This document shows, one piece after another, positions 28,701 to 40,071 of a DNA stretch of 64,000 bases. The notes under the pieces are model-generated. The model saw nothing but the letters and a program-made list of their open reading frames with translations. It was not told the DNA's origin and ran no database searches. The DNA lies in the NCBI GenBank assembly GCA_019914945.1, contig CM034100.1, positions 2,121,209-2,185,208 of the forward strand. The letters run 5' to 3'. This DNA is from Typha latifolia (taxonomy: Eukaryota; Streptophyta; Magnoliopsida; Poales; Typhaceae). A program made the position numbers and the translations under genes. How positions within the stretch are numbered: the first letter of the stretch is position 1; the number at the start of each line of letters is the position of its first letter.

Positions 28701-31700
28701 TTATGGGAAACCTAAAATTAGTTGACAATATGGAAATCTCACATTAAAAAACTACAAATTTTAATCTTAGATCCCAAGGAATGAAATTCACAGCAAATAT
28801 CAGTATTTCCTAACTAAAAAGCATCAAATATTGGCATCTACGAAACCTAAGATACAATATTTATGTCTACAAATAGACTATATGACATAAGAAGAAATGG
28901 AGAAATGGCACAGCCACTGGATCAATGAAGTACAAAATAGAATAGCTCTGAATTCTTTTAAATTTCAAACTTCTGAAAAAATTTCTCCAATTTATAAAGC
29001 TTCAAACTAAATATGAAATTGGACTTCATAATAATATACAGAAATATGTACAAACCACTGTCAACATTCTTCATCACATCCTTCAGTTGTTCATTTGAAT
29101 GGCCGTGATATAGCGTGCCATGACCTGAAAGAACAACAAAGGACATCCCTACACCTTTTTGCCATTTCAAGTCTTTGACAGTGTCAGATTCGTTAAGAGA
29201 CCACGAAAAAGATGGTTTCTTATCCTACAAACATAGTACAAAAACAACAGAAAATATCTTCACATCATTAGGCACAAGAACAAAATCTTGGCAAAAAAAA
29301 ATGATAAAAGATTAAGGATAATCAGATGGCATAATAATGTAGTTGATGCGTCATGTAATACAAACTTAAATAAATTTTACTTAAATTACTGAGTGAGAAA
29401 CTGGAATAACAAAAATAGTAGTACATATAATATAGATCTACAATATGTAAGGATCTTCAGAGTCAATTCATCATAAAGTCAAAGGAGAAGAGCACACATG
29501 CCAAAATGTGATTATTCTCTTGCAAAACTTTTGTAGAATTACTGGTCTCAAAAACTATTGTCCTTAAAAGGTGACTGATATTTTAGCCATTGTTCGGACC
29601 TTCCAACAAGAAGGAGCTGCAGAAAAGTTAGCATAATTGCATAGAACAATTCACCAGCTACAGATGGCAGAGAAGACATAAGCCGATCAAGGTGAGCAAA
29701 GCAGTTTTGATGTGGGTATCATCTTCAATTTCACCAAAATAAAGTTGCTTGAGTCCAATTTTAGTCTAATTGAGCTAATTAGGCTCAACTTATTTTCACA
29801 TTTAATTTGTTGAGTTGATTCTTAATTCAAATGATCAATTGAACCAGTCAATTGATAGATATAGTAAGCCTATATATGGGGGATGTCCGTATTGAGTTAT
29901 TACCTAAATTGGATTAATTAATTTAAGTAAAACTTAATCAATTAGGATCCTATTGGGAAATGAATTTCTATTAGAATCTCAATTAATAGTTATGGTGAGC
30001 TCATATGTGGGGGATGTCCGCATTGATTTATTACCTAAATTGGGTTTGTCAATTTAAGTAAAATGATCGATTAGAGTCCTATTAGAAAATAAGTTCCTAT
30101 TAGAATCAGCTAGAATCAAAGTTGTTAACCTATTTAAGGATTATTACATGAGAATCTCTCATTTTTTCTCCTGCCATCTTCTTATCTCTCTCTCTCCCTT
30201 TCTCCTACCCTATCTTAAGATTCTTTTTAATCTCTTATACTTCTTTTATAAACCTCTTTCCTTCTTCAATCTCTAATTTTCGTTGGTTATTGTTGTTATC
30301 CAAAAATTTCAGTAATGAAAGAGAATCTTTGGGTGCCCGGACGTAAAAAGAAAGATGCGGTTTTAAAGTAAAAGCACTACTATTCCATTTATCGATAAAT
30401 CTAAACTCCAAAGTCTTTCCTTACACCATATTTTAAGTATTTCTACTGTCAACATACCTACTTGAGAGCTGAGGAAGTTACTGCCTTATCTGAGTGGTTT
30501 TTTCTCCTTTCATCTAATAGTGATCCTTTTAATCGATTAACTTATTGTCAGTTATTGCTTACTATATTTTATTTTAATTACTTGTTTTGGTTGATTGTTC
30601 TCCAAAACATTGCATTCATACTAGATTTGCATTAAGTTCATACCAAAAAGAACATCATGATCACAAGACACATAAGGCCCCACGATCCTAGCAATTAACC
30701 ACATCACCTGATAATTGATAAATAGATTCTTGCAAAAAGGAGATTGATTTCTCCTGATAGTAGCTTTTATGTTCTTTTCGACCCATGACTTCTAAGGTAC
30801 AGAAAAAATGCAAATATATTGTATAAAAAAGAGGCCTAACTTACATTATTGTGCAGTCACTTGCTTAGTGGCATCTATGGCCAGCACACTCTAATGATTG
30901 TCAATCATGGCTGGGACTAAACTGAAACAACCCAAATTGGATAACTAAATAATATTTGTCAATTCAGTCTATTCAATTGTTAGCACCTCTTCTTTTTTCA
31001 CCAACGCAGCATTTCAAATTAAAAGAACATATGTGCAACTCTTAGCTAAAAGAAGACCTGGACAGAATAGAATTTACACTACGAACATGTTCATTTAAAA
31101 AAAAACTTAGTTGGATTTAATCATATTTGCTCTAAATTCCAATTTGGCAGTTCTTATTTCAGCAATCAAAAGTTCAGACCTAAAAATTTTGAATTAGTAA
31201 AGCACGAGTATAGAAATGTGCTACCTTATTAAGGAGTGCGCGAACAGAAAATAGGTGAATATCTCCACCAACAGCAGCCGCAAGTGTGGAAGAATCACTC
31301 GATAGCGCCAGCACAGAAACCCTACCAATCCGCACATCCACGACGCTCGATTCCTTAATGCAAGGTCCCTTCCCCTTCTCCTTGATCTCCTTCGCTACCC
31401 CTATAACATCCTTCGTCCTTGCAACCAGAAAACCTAAATTCCCAATATGGAAACCCTAATCAGGATCAAAATCCAGCCGCCAACGCAGAGAGCAGAAGAT
31501 GTATAGAAATAACCGAACCTTCCAAGTGGGCAAGGAACAGCGATCCGAAGCGATCGGAGACTGCGAGAGGCCGGAACGGAGGGTTATTGAGATCGAAGGA
31601 CGAATCCGAGGAGAGGAGAGGGACCGATTCGCCGATCCGACGGAAGACGTAGTCCGCGGAAGCGCCACGGTCGCCTTCGATCTCTTCTTCGAGTCGGATT

Positions 31701-31723
31701 TGACGGTTGCATTCTTCCACCAT
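4715..31723 (-). CDS. NUP214: NUP214-type FG nucleoporin, 18 exons over 27 kb
   Basis: Nuclear pore component on the cytoplasmic side, with a role in mRNA export. Exons in order: 31519-31723, 31225-31433, 29056-29224, 27508-27654, 26812-26936, 26285-26397, 24424-24563, 22934-23096, 22678-22802, 21965-22524, 19360-19512, 19138-19195, 17037-17170, 16829-16953, 15378-15708, 8132-8342, 6232-8004, 4715-4830. They total 4857 nt (1618 aa plus stop), with all phases joining. Exons 1-8 encode a beta-propeller-like N-terminus (start '[18 protein letters not shown]'; '[13 protein letters not shown]', '[11 protein letters not shown]'). Exons 11-15 encode a helical, probably coiled-coil region ('[20 protein letters not shown]'). 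Exon 17 is Ser/Thr-rich and then FG/GFG-rich from about residue 1360. The C-terminus '[11 protein letters not shown]' fits plant NUP214. Introns are long and full of repeats; the largest (8343-15377) holds a gypsy remnant. A missed micro-exon is possible but not required. Confidence 0.92.
5530..6045 (-). mobile_element. LINE remnant (reverse transcriptase piece and 3' end)
   Basis: Lies in the last NUP214 intron. Reading the minus strand near 6040-5920 gives, with a frameshift, 'LVINEITK' followed by '[11 protein letters not shown]', the LINE reverse transcriptase palm motif with the catalytic FADD. About 400 bp further on, near 5580-5540, the minus strand reads GCCCAAATAATTGGGACTAA, a motif common at plant LINE and LINE-mobilised SINE 3' ends. 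It is decayed and 5' truncated. Confidence 0.6.
9660..14500 (+). mobile_element. Decayed Ty3/gypsy (chromovirus-like) retrotransposon in NUP214 intron
   Basis: Inserted antisense to NUP214 in the intron between the 15378-15708 and 8132-8342 exons. Polyprotein pieces follow gypsy order with many stops and frameshifts: aspartic protease ('VIMDSGC' near 10790; '[11 protein letters not shown]' in 10979-11173), reverse transcriptase ('[18 protein letters not shown]' near 11440; 'FSKVDLN' near 11640), RNase H tail ('DALSR' near 12550), integrase ('[13 protein letters not shown]' near 12950; '[10 protein letters not shown]' near 13140), and a chromodomain-like end ('[17 protein letters not shown]', 13838-13890). 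Integrase after RNase H plus a chromodomain fits Ty3/gypsy and argues against a pararetrovirus. The outer ends are approximate; 14195-14500 could be 3' LTR remnant because it holds a TATA-like AGCCTATTTAAAGGC, but no matching 5' LTR was seen. Confidence 0.8.
9979..10556. mobile_element. hAT-type non-autonomous element nested in the gypsy remnant
   Basis: A 578-bp element with terminal inverted repeats TAGGGATGAAAACGG (left) and TAGGGGTGAAAACGG (reverse complement of right), flanked by an 8-bp duplication AGCATGAG (9971-9978 and 10557-10564). An 8-bp duplication and TAGGGRTG ends are typical of hAT elements. The interior holds many CGGAT/ATCCG repeats and no transposase. The sequence on either side reads as one gypsy element, so this insertion came second. 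Confidence 0.85.
17893..18155 (-). mobile_element. LINE reverse transcriptase fragment in a NUP214 intron
   Basis: An 88-codon minus-strand open frame contains '[12 protein letters not shown]', '[16 protein letters not shown]' and 'KTVYMDYKL'. These match the order seen in plant LINE reverse transcriptases (an IQGEVPW-like, then LE.WR..LE.KGF, then KTEYMECK-like block). The FADD catalytic box between them has become 'LAKD', so it is dead. It lies between the NUP214 exons at 17037-17170 and 19138-19195, on the same strand as the gene. Confidence 0.65.
19736..19781. repeat. (AT)n microsatellite
   Basis: An uninterrupted run of about 20 AT dinucleotides in a NUP214 intron. Likely length-variable between individuals; no function is implied. 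Confidence 0.9.
27260..27422. repeat. 27-bp tandem repeat, about five copies, in NUP214 intron 4
   Basis: Five copies of a unit close to ATTCATTTCTCATAAACATC plus TTTAGAT run from 27285, preceded by a diverged copy. The minus strand reads through it as a repeated 'MRNEYLKM' peptide inside a spurious open frame. It lies within the intron, close to the donor of the 27508-27654 exon. Confidence 0.8.
29866..30127. repeat. 131-bp tandem duplication in NUP214 intron 2
   Basis: Two diverged copies, offset about 131 bp, share GGGGGATGTCCG, TTATTACCTAAATTGG, AATTTAAGTAAAA and CCTATTAGAA. The following bases to about 30320 are CT-rich with a short TATTTAAGG, which resembles part of an LTR. I cannot show matching ends, so a solo LTR is only a possibility. 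Confidence 0.55.
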
Positions 31724-32368
31724 TGGGTAATTTGAAACCCTAAACCCTAGCGCGAGAGTGGAAGAGGAAGAGTAATGAGTGAGGAAAAGGTCGGTGTTTA
31801 TGCTCTTATGAACGGACAAAAGTTGAGCGGGAAGACTAATAGGAAAGAGCGAGCAGCGTTTTATAGACGCAGAATGGTTAACGGTCGAGATGTATGCGAT
31901 GATAATCTACATATAAACCTTCTAATTTAATCATATTACAAATGAACAACGATTACATCCTAACCAGTCAGTTATTGAAAATAATTTTTATCCGGGAATA
32001 AATTAAAAGATATATAAGATAATTAATCGATAAAAATATTAGAATTTAAATATTTTTTTATTGCTTATTCGTATAACTATTTTAACTATTTTCTTAATAA
32101 TACGACCGTAAACTTCTACCTATTATTATTAATTTTATTTTTTATAAAAAATTGATAACTAAGAGAGAAATAAAATAGGACTAATTTATCCTTACAATTT
32201 AGAAAAGTGATCAGTACTTTCTGTTAATCGTTCCTTCCGATTAATTTTATTTAGTATCATTTAATCTTAATTAGGAGTGAGAAATTAATAATTTTTATTG
32301 AATCACAAATAACACTGTTTCTACTTATTTATAAATTTAGCCTGCTATTTACTAAGAAAATATTAATC
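31724..32368. other. Intergenic: NUP214 upstream region
   Basis: About 130 bp next to the NUP214 start is richer in G+C and is probably 5' UTR and core promoter. The rest is AT-rich. No convincing TATA box or gene was identified. Confidence 0.4.
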
Positions 32369-32698
32369 CACGCCTGACTGGCATTATATAATATAGCCAA
32401 AATATAGGGTGATATTTGTAATTGTCTCTTAAATGATAGTTTTTCATGCCACACCCTATATTATGCGTATATTATGATTTATACCTCTGTCTTTTCCCTA
32501 CTTCTAATGCATCCTTTAAATAAAATATCAAAAAACATCCGGAGCTACAAAATTCTTGTGCAAACAAGAAATACACCTCTCATTGGTTCATTTTGCTGAC
32601 CATCATCTTTATGTCTCTATTGCTGCCAAAGTCATTTTAAATTAATATTTTTTCCTGCTTAATTTCCGGTCAAAGCATGCAAAAAAAAAAAAAAAAAT

Positions 32699-32979
32699 CG
32701 TGTTCATGAATTTTCCAAGATGATCTAGAAAACTCAGGCCTGGCTGCAAATCTTCATCTTTATTTCTGTTTTACTGCTGCATAGCATAATAAGCCTTCTA
32801 CCGACTGAGGTATGCTCAGAATAATTTTGCAGGCACTGAGAGATTATTCTCATTACTTCACATGGAGGATTTGCGATCCAAACATTTAGGCATGTAAGAG
32901 ATGTTTTGCTACAAGGTTTCAAAGATAATAATTATATTTCGCAATAAGTGCAATTTATTCAACATCGGGAAGAAAAACA
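32699..32979. repeat. 280-bp block identical between GST units A and B
   Basis: From GTGTTCATGAATTTTCC to GAAAAACA this block, 3' of the GST stop, matches 36488-36768 base for base by eye. The GST C-terminal coding sequence nearby has clear differences. Part of the block (GCAATCCAAACATTTAGGCA-like, TGTTTTGCTAC) also persists beside the broken third copy near 39850. Confidence 0.8.
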
Positions 32980-33092
32980 TTGCATGCATTTTTTCTTTTT
33001 CTTTTTCTCCTTTAATTTCTTCTGCGAAGTAAGTTCACTCTGAGACTTGCCTGTTGAGTTACTAGATATGAGATCAACAAACAATGAAACAT

Positions 33093-33865
33093 TCAGGTAG
33101 TATTCTCAGATGTAAGATTGGCTTCGCGAATCATGCGAAGTCTCGAAATCATTCGATCTTTATCCGGAAAACTGTCTCTAATGGCTTCAGAGACTAAGAA
33201 GTTCTTTATCCATTCAGAAAGTGAAGGGTATGTCACCTCATCAATCATCTTCAGGCTAGTTATCTCCTCCATTAGACTCGCCATTTGTGCAATCCATCCA
33301 AGTGATAAATCTGCAAATCCAAGTGTCTCTCCACCAAAAAACTTTCCACCATTCAACTTTTCTTCTAAGATCTTTAGGTTCTCTGAAGCTTCTGTAAGTG
33401 CTGCTGCTTGCTTTTCTCCTTGTGAGATGAAAACTTGCCATATAGAAGGCAAGCACTGTAACAAAGACAAGATTTTGTTACAAGACATTAACTTTCTCGT
33501 ATGAATAATATGGATAGATAGAAATTAGAGATATGGATAACATCATGTACCTTATCGTCTCCAAACTTAGACAAGAAACGCGCTGATGCCTTCTCATATG
33601 GATCTTTAGGCAGGATTGGATTCTCCTTCCATGTCTCCTCGATGTATTCGAGGATGATAAGAGATTCGACTATCGGCTTTCCGCCATGAACTAGCACAGG
33701 GATCTTCTTGTAAACAGGATTATACTGCAGAAGTAGTGGGCTTTTGTTTGATAAATCTTCTTCTATGATTTCATATTGGACTCCTTTTATTTCCAGTGCC
33801 CATCGGATCCTACGGACAAAAGGGCTTGACCAATTCCCAAAGAGCTTTACTTCTTCTGCTGCCAT
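33093..33865 (-). CDS. Tau-class glutathione S-transferase, 2 exons
   Basis: Cytosolic enzyme joining glutathione to electrophiles; the tau class is plant-specific and often stress- or herbicide-related. Exon 1 33551-33865 (105 codons), exon 2 33093-33455; total 225 aa, usual for the class, with the single intron at the usual tau position after 'FGDDK'. The thioredoxin-fold half has '[14 protein letters not shown]', where the Ser before Pro-Phe is the expected catalytic residue, then '[16 protein letters not shown]', whose Glu-Ser binds the gamma-glutamyl group. The helical half begins 'CLPSIWQVF' and includes '[16 protein letters not shown]'. It sits on tandem unit A, close in sequence to the gene at 36885-37657, and appears intact. 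I cannot assign a subfamily number. Confidence 0.93.
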
Positions 33866-35217
33866 TGCTGCATCTGAAGGAAGCTTGATCCGGATTTATA
33901 ATTAGCATTTACCGACTTATCTATCCTGATGTCCTAATCAACATATATTTTATCTACGATACCAGGGAATAGTCCAATGTCTATCTTCTCTTTGCTCTGC
34001 ATTGTATATTCTTTGATAAGTTGAATTTTATGCCAAAAAATTTTAAAAAAAAATCTTAGAAGTGTTGATAAGTCATATGTGAGAGGTGTAGTGTGACGAG
34101 TTACTGATTGAAATTGACGTGCTATAACACTTAAACTAAAATATCAAAATAGATCCATTTTAGTCCTAAATAAAATATTTAATTGTTAACTATTTTACTT
34201 AAAAATCAATATTTTTTTAAGTAAAGCACTGATAGTTTTTATTAAAAAAATGTTGATCTTATGGATAAGTAAATCACTTACAGTTAAGTAATTTAATTAG
34301 GGCTATAATGTTAATCTTAGAAGTGTTCATAAGTCATATGTGAGAGGTGTAGTTTTACATTGGAAAGAATAAGTGTTTAGTATTCTATGTCAGCATGCTA
34401 AACAGGCATCTTGAGTTATAAAATTATTTATGCCTTTATGTGACTATTAGTCCATATGGGTGGAAGATTTGAACCAAAAATTCTCAATTTTTCTATTAAC
34501 AAATACTGACTCCTTTATTTTTCAATTATATTTTTTTTTCATTTTTACACGTAATATCTAATTCATTATTTTTCAAACTCGACTCAACCTAATCTAACCT
34601 AACCATTTAATTAAATCTCTGAATGCTCAAAAAGTCAAAAACCCCCTTCTTCTTTTAATTTTTTTCTCCTATCAGCATCAATAACATCTTCATCACTGAC
34701 GCTGACGCATCAAGCCTTTTTTTTCATCTCTAATGCATCAATCCTTTTCTCCTCTTCTTCCTCTCTCTTTCCTTTGCCATTGGCATTGTCCTACCATTCT
34801 CGCACATTAAATTCTAACATATATATTTCAACTTTTTTTTTGGTTCAAATTCTCTTATCCTCTTCTTCAATATTTTTGTTTAATATTATGGCTCATTGGT
34901 AACAGCACAAGACAAATCATTCAATGGTTTCAAATAATTAATATTATGATTAGTATGAACTATTTATTTTTCTCTACGGAGTTGTTGTTACATCATTATC
35001 ATACACTGATCTAAAAGAAATGTGAGTAAAATCATATCTAGGAATCATACTACTTTTATAATTGAGTTGGCCAATTTATGAACCCAACATATAACTAATT
35101 TTCGTAATTATACTAGATTGATATAGTACGATATTATTTGTCATAGAAAAAAAAATTAACATAGTATTTCTCTAAAATATATACTTTTTCAAATTAGTCA
35201 TTTTAAAGACATATTAT

Positions 35218-36174
35218 ATCAAATAACTTAGTGTGTTAATTAGATTTGACTAATAGAATCTAACGTGGCATGTGTAAAATAGAGGCAATATAACAATAAG
35301 AGTGTAAACAAGTTCAAAATATATATTAAATAGTATTAAACAATTCTCTACCTAGAGATAAATACACAAATCATACCCTTTATTTTACCTATTTTACCTG
35401 TTTAATCATAAAGCTCAGCAAGTATCCACTTTTACAGTCTAAAAGTAGTATACATAAAAATAATTAATTGAGGGATTTTTATAAATCACACCCTATATTT
35501 TACCTATTTTATAATTTACATCTTGTCTTTGAGGATTTTGTAACTCGAGCTCTCCTTTTCCGATATAATTCTCAATATTTAACATCCAGACGTTATTTTA
35601 ACTAACTAATATCGACTAAATTACTAAAATACCTTCACCATTCTTTATTATTTTCTATCCTTCTACCATCTTCTCCACTTACGTCTTCCACAATCATTAT
35701 TGTCGCTGCCACCACATTTCCTATCTCCCCAATTTTCTTCTTCTTTTTTTCTTCTTTGAGAAGAGAGAAATAGTAAAAATAATAATAATAATAATAATTT
35801 AGATATTTATAAATTAGAGAAATTTGCATATATAATATCTTATATTTTAATAAAATTTTGGTTTATACTCTATATTTGTTACTATTACAAATTAAATCCT
35901 ATAATTTAACAAATATGTATAGAAATACTATGTCGTTAGATCAATTAGGTAAACTTAACTAAAATTTTAAATTAAGTTAACTATGCTAAGATAATTATGA
36001 AAAATACCCTCAACTAAGTACATTTTAGTCATTTTAGAAATAATATATTTTTATTTAATAAATATTATCACGGTGTTAGTTTAAATCTAACACAATATTT
36101 TTTTTATATATATGCCCTAAATCATAGGGGTCGATCGCAAATATAGCCTCCTGTTTGCTTTAAAAAAAATTACA
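35218..36174. other. AT-rich spacer between the GST units
   Basis: Holds an (AAT)n run at 35778-35798 and a MITE-like stretch from 35816. The open frame at 35635-35829 is low-complexity and is not a gene. Confidence 0.5.
35816..36147. mobile_element. Second, degraded copy of the GAGAAATTTGC foldback MITE
   Basis: It begins GAGAAATTTGCATATATAA, matching the left end of the element at 1730. It shares further blocks with that element, such as TAAATCCTATAATTTAACAAA and AAATACCCTCAACTAAGTAC-like sequence. The right arm is present in part (CCCTAAATCATAGG, compare CACTAAATCATAGG at 2029) but the terminus is degraded, and no target duplication could be identified. Confidence 0.5.
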
Positions 36175-38993
36175 ACTGACTGATATTATATAATATAGTC
36201 AATGGGGTGATATCTGTAATTGTCTCTTAAATAGCAGTTTTTCCATTAACACCCTATATTATGTGTATATTATGATTTATACATTGTCTTTTCACTGCTT
36301 CTAATGCATCCTTTAAATAAAATATCAAAAAACATCCGGAGCCACAAAATTATTGTGCAAACAAGAAATACACCTCTCATCGGTTCATTTTGCTGACCAT
36401 CATCTTTATGTCTCTATTGCCGCCAAAGTCATTTTAAATTAATATCTTTTTATGCTTAATTTCCGGCCAAAGCTTGCAAAAGAATTTCGTGTTCATGAAT
36501 TTTCCAAGATGATCTAGAAAACTCAGGCCTGGCTGCAAATCTTCATCTTTATTTCTGTTTTACTGCTGCATAGCATAATAAGCCTTCTACCGACTGAGGT
36601 ATGCTCAGAATAATTTTGCAGGCACTGAGAGATTATTCTCATTACTTCACATGGAGGATTTGCGATCCAAACATTTAGGCATGTAAGAGATGTTTTGCTA
36701 CAAGGTTTCAAAGATAATAATTATATTTCGCAATAAGTGCAATTTATTCAACATCGGGAAGAAAAACACTGCATACTTCTTCTTCTTTTTTTCCTTTTCT
36801 CCTTTAATTTCTTCTGCGAAGTAAGTTCACTCTGAGACTTGCTTGTTGAGTTACTAGATATGAGATCAGCAAACAATGAAACATTCAGGTAGTATTCTCA
36901 GATGCAAGATTGGCTTCGCGAAGCCTGCGAAGCACCGAAACCATTCGATCTTTATTCGGATAACTGTCTCTAATGGCTTCAGAGATTAAGAAGTTCTTTA
37001 TCCATTCAGAAAGTGAAGGGTATGTCACCTCATCAATCATCTTCAGGTTAGTTATCTCCTCCATTAGACTCACCATTTGTGCAATCCATCCAAGTGATAT
37101 ATCTGCAAATCCAAGTGCCTCTCCACCAAAGAACTTTCCACCATTCAACTTTTCTTCTAAGATCTTTAGGTTCTCTGAAGCTTCTGTAAGTGCTGCTGCT
37201 TGCTTTTCTCCTTGTGAGATGAAAACTTGCCATATAGAAGGCAAACACTGTAACAAAGATAAGATTTTGTTACAGGACATTAGCTTTCTCATATGAATAA
37301 AATGGATAGATAGAAGTTAGAGATATGGATAACTTCATGTACCTTATCGTCTCCAAACGTAGACAAGAAACGCGCCGATGCCTTCTCATATGGATCTTTA
37401 GGCAGGATTGGATTCTCCTTCCATGTCTCGTCGATGTATTCGAGGATGATAAGAGATTCGGCTATCGGCTTTCCGCCATGAACTAGCACAGGGACCTTCT
37501 TGTAAACAGGATTATACTGCAGAAGTAGTGGGCTTTTGTTTGATATATCTTCTTCTATGATTTCATATTGGACTCCTTTTATTTCCAGTGCCCATTGGAT
37601 CCTACGGGCAAAAGGGCTTGCCCAATTCCCAAAGAGCTTTACTTCTTCTGCTGCCATTGCTGCATCTGAAGGAAACTTGATTCGGATTTATAATTAGCAT
37701 TTACCGACTTATTTATCCTGATGTCCTAATCAACATATATTTTTATCTATGATACCAGGGAATAGTTCAATGTCTTTCTTCTCTTTGCTCTGCATTGTAT
37801 ATTCTTTGATAAGTTGAATTTTATGCCAAAGAATTTTGAAAAAAAAAATCTTAGAAGTGTTGATAAGTCATATGTGAGAGGTGTAGTGTGAGGAGTTACT
37901 GATTGAAATAGAATCAAAATGGATCCATTCTAGTCCTAAATAAAATATTTAATTGTTAACTATTTTACTTAAAAATCAATATTTTTTTAAGTAGAACACT
38001 GATAGTTTTTATTTAAAAAATGTTGATCTTATCCATTACTAAAACACTCACAGTTAAGTATTTTAATTAGGGCTACACTGTTGATCTTAGAAATGTTCGT
38101 AAGTCATGTGAGAGGTGTAATTTCACATCGGAAAGAATAAGTTTTTAGTATTCTATGTCAGCACGCTAAACAGGCATCCTGAGTTATAAAATTATTTATG
38201 CCTTTAGGTGACTATTAGTCCATATGGGTGAAAGATTTGCACAAAAAATTCTCAGTTTTTATATTAACAAATATTGACTCCTTTTATCTTTTAATTATAT
38301 ATATATATATTTTCATTTTTACACTTAATATCTAATTTATTATTTTTCAAACTCATCTCAACCTAATCCGACCTAACCGTTTAATTAAATCTCTATATGC
38401 TCAAAAAGTCAAAAACCCCTTCTTCGTTTAATTTTTTTTTCTTATCACCATCAATCCCAACTTCATTACTAACGCATCAAGCCTTTTTTTCATCTCTAAA
38501 GCATCAAACCTTTTTTCCTCTCCATCCTCTCTCTCCTTCTTTGGCATTGTTCTACCATTTTCACACATCAAATTCTAACATATACATTCAACTTTTTTTT
38601 GTTCAATTATCGTTCTCTTCTCCTATTCTTCAATACTTTTGTTTAATATTATGGCTCATCTGTAACAGCACAAGACAAATCATTCAATAGTTTCAAATAA
38701 TTAATATTATGATTAGTATAAATTATTTATTTTTCTTTACAACTTTAGAGTTGTTACATCATTATCATACACTTACATTGATTTAAAAAAAAATATGAGT
38801 AAAATCATGACTAGGAATCATACTGTTTTTATAATTGAGTTAGCCAATTTATAAGCCCAACGATATAACTAATTTTCCTAATTATACTAGATAGATATAA
38901 TATAGTATTATTTGTCATAGAAAAAAATTTTAATATAATATTTCTCTAAAATATATACTTTTTTAAATTAGTCATCTTAAAGACATATTATAG
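36175..38993. repeat. Segmental duplication unit B (GST gene plus flanks)
   Basis: The second tandem unit, similar to 32370-35217 throughout. Both keep a 3' stretch (TAATTGTCTCTTAAAT), the GST gene, and a long AT-rich 5' part with ATGTGAGAGGTGTAG and CACAAGACAAATCATTCAAT. The 5' part (37658-38993) contains no further gene; the open frame at 38397-38690 lies in the duplicated spacer and is not kept open in unit A. Confidence 0.85.
36885..37657 (-). CDS. Tau-class glutathione S-transferase, tandem duplicate
   Basis: Same structure as the gene at 33093-33865: exon 1 37343-37657 and exon 2 36885-37247, 225 aa, splice sites conserved. The catalytic region is '[10 protein letters not shown]' with the expected Ser kept, and the glutathione-binding '[17 protein letters not shown]' is intact. 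Differences from its partner are scattered amino-acid changes in both domains, for example Val to Ala after SPF, with no frame-breaking change. This fits two functional copies that are beginning to diverge. No distinct substrate can be assigned from sequence. Confidence 0.93.
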
Positions 38994-40071
38994 ATGTAGC
39001 AATTGTTCGCCCACTGAGCAACTTTAATATTTTTCCATCTACTCCTATTCAAAATCGCTCAAGGAGAAATTAATTTATATTAAAAAATTGCTGTTTTATT
39101 TTTAAATTCACGTATAAATTATCTTATGGGATATTTACAAGGACCAGAACTAAATTAATTGGGTAAATAAGCCTGTAACTCAACCACTTGAGTATATTTG
39201 TTTTGGTATACTGATTTATAGAAAAAATTGAGACTGAGATAAAATGAGAAACTTATCTCGAGATATGTTGAGATAAAAAGAGTTTTTATTTTTATTTAGG
39301 TTTGGGTGTTTGATTAGAAAAATTGAGATAACTGTTGGAAAAAATATGAGATAATTGTGATATTTAGGATTAGGGATAAAAATAATTAAATTAACTTTAT
39401 TACTCTTTTCTAGTTTAACGTAAATATATATTTATTATTTTATGTTTTATAGAAAGAAGACTCCTATTCCTAACAATACCGATTCACACCTGACTGACAT
39501 TATATATAATATAGGCAAAACATAGGGTGTTATTTATAATTGTCTTGTAAATGGCAGTTTTTTTTTCATTTCACACCCTATATTTATGATTTTTACCTTG
39601 TCACTTTTTTCTTTCTGCACTACAAATTTCTCGTGCAGAGAAGGAATACACCTCTCAGAGGTTCGTTTTGTTAACCATCATCTTTATGATCTAGAAATTT
39701 CTGGCATGTATAGAGAAGGAAATCAAAAAGAAAACTAAGTTAGAATTATTAAAGTATTGGGCTGCATTAATCTTCATAGTTATTTTTGTTTTGCTGAAAG
39801 ATTACAGTCTCATTTCTTCATACTTGAGGTCCTAAAATCCATGGAGGGTTTGCAATCCAAACATTTAGGCATGTAAGAGATGTTTTGCTACGAGGTTTCT
39901 AAAATAATAATTGTGTTTCACAATAAGTACTTATGATTTATTTAATGTCACCAAGAAACACTGCATATAGTTGTTTTTTGTTTTCTTCTCCAACGAGGAT
40001 CCTCTCTGCTACTTTCTTGTTGAATTGCCATGAGATGAACAGACAATAGATCATTCGGGCAGTATTCTGCG
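38994..40071. other. Intergenic, with 3' flank of the GST pseudogene
   Basis: 38994-39480 is AT-rich unique sequence with no gene seen. From about 39487 it resembles the 3' flanks of the two intact GST units (CCTGACTGACATTATATATA; CCAAACATTTAGGCATGTAA), showing that a third, older duplicate underlies the broken GST copy. Confidence 0.6.

Larger units (their letters stand above)
32370..35217. repeat. Segmental duplication unit A (GST gene plus flanks)
   Basis: The first of two tandem units sharing the GST gene, about 700 bp 3' of it and about 1.3 kb 5' of it. The offset to unit B is 3789-3792 bp, so the units have few indels. Similarity fades at about 35217, where a shared stretch ending AAAGACATATTATA diverges. 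The AT-rich 5' part (33866-35217) holds no other gene. Confidence 0.85.

Noticed and set aside
32734..32922. A 62-codon minus-strand frame identical in both GST units (also 36523-36711)
   Set aside because: It lies in the recently duplicated 3' flank and has no family motif; identity follows from the identical DNA block, not from evidence of coding.
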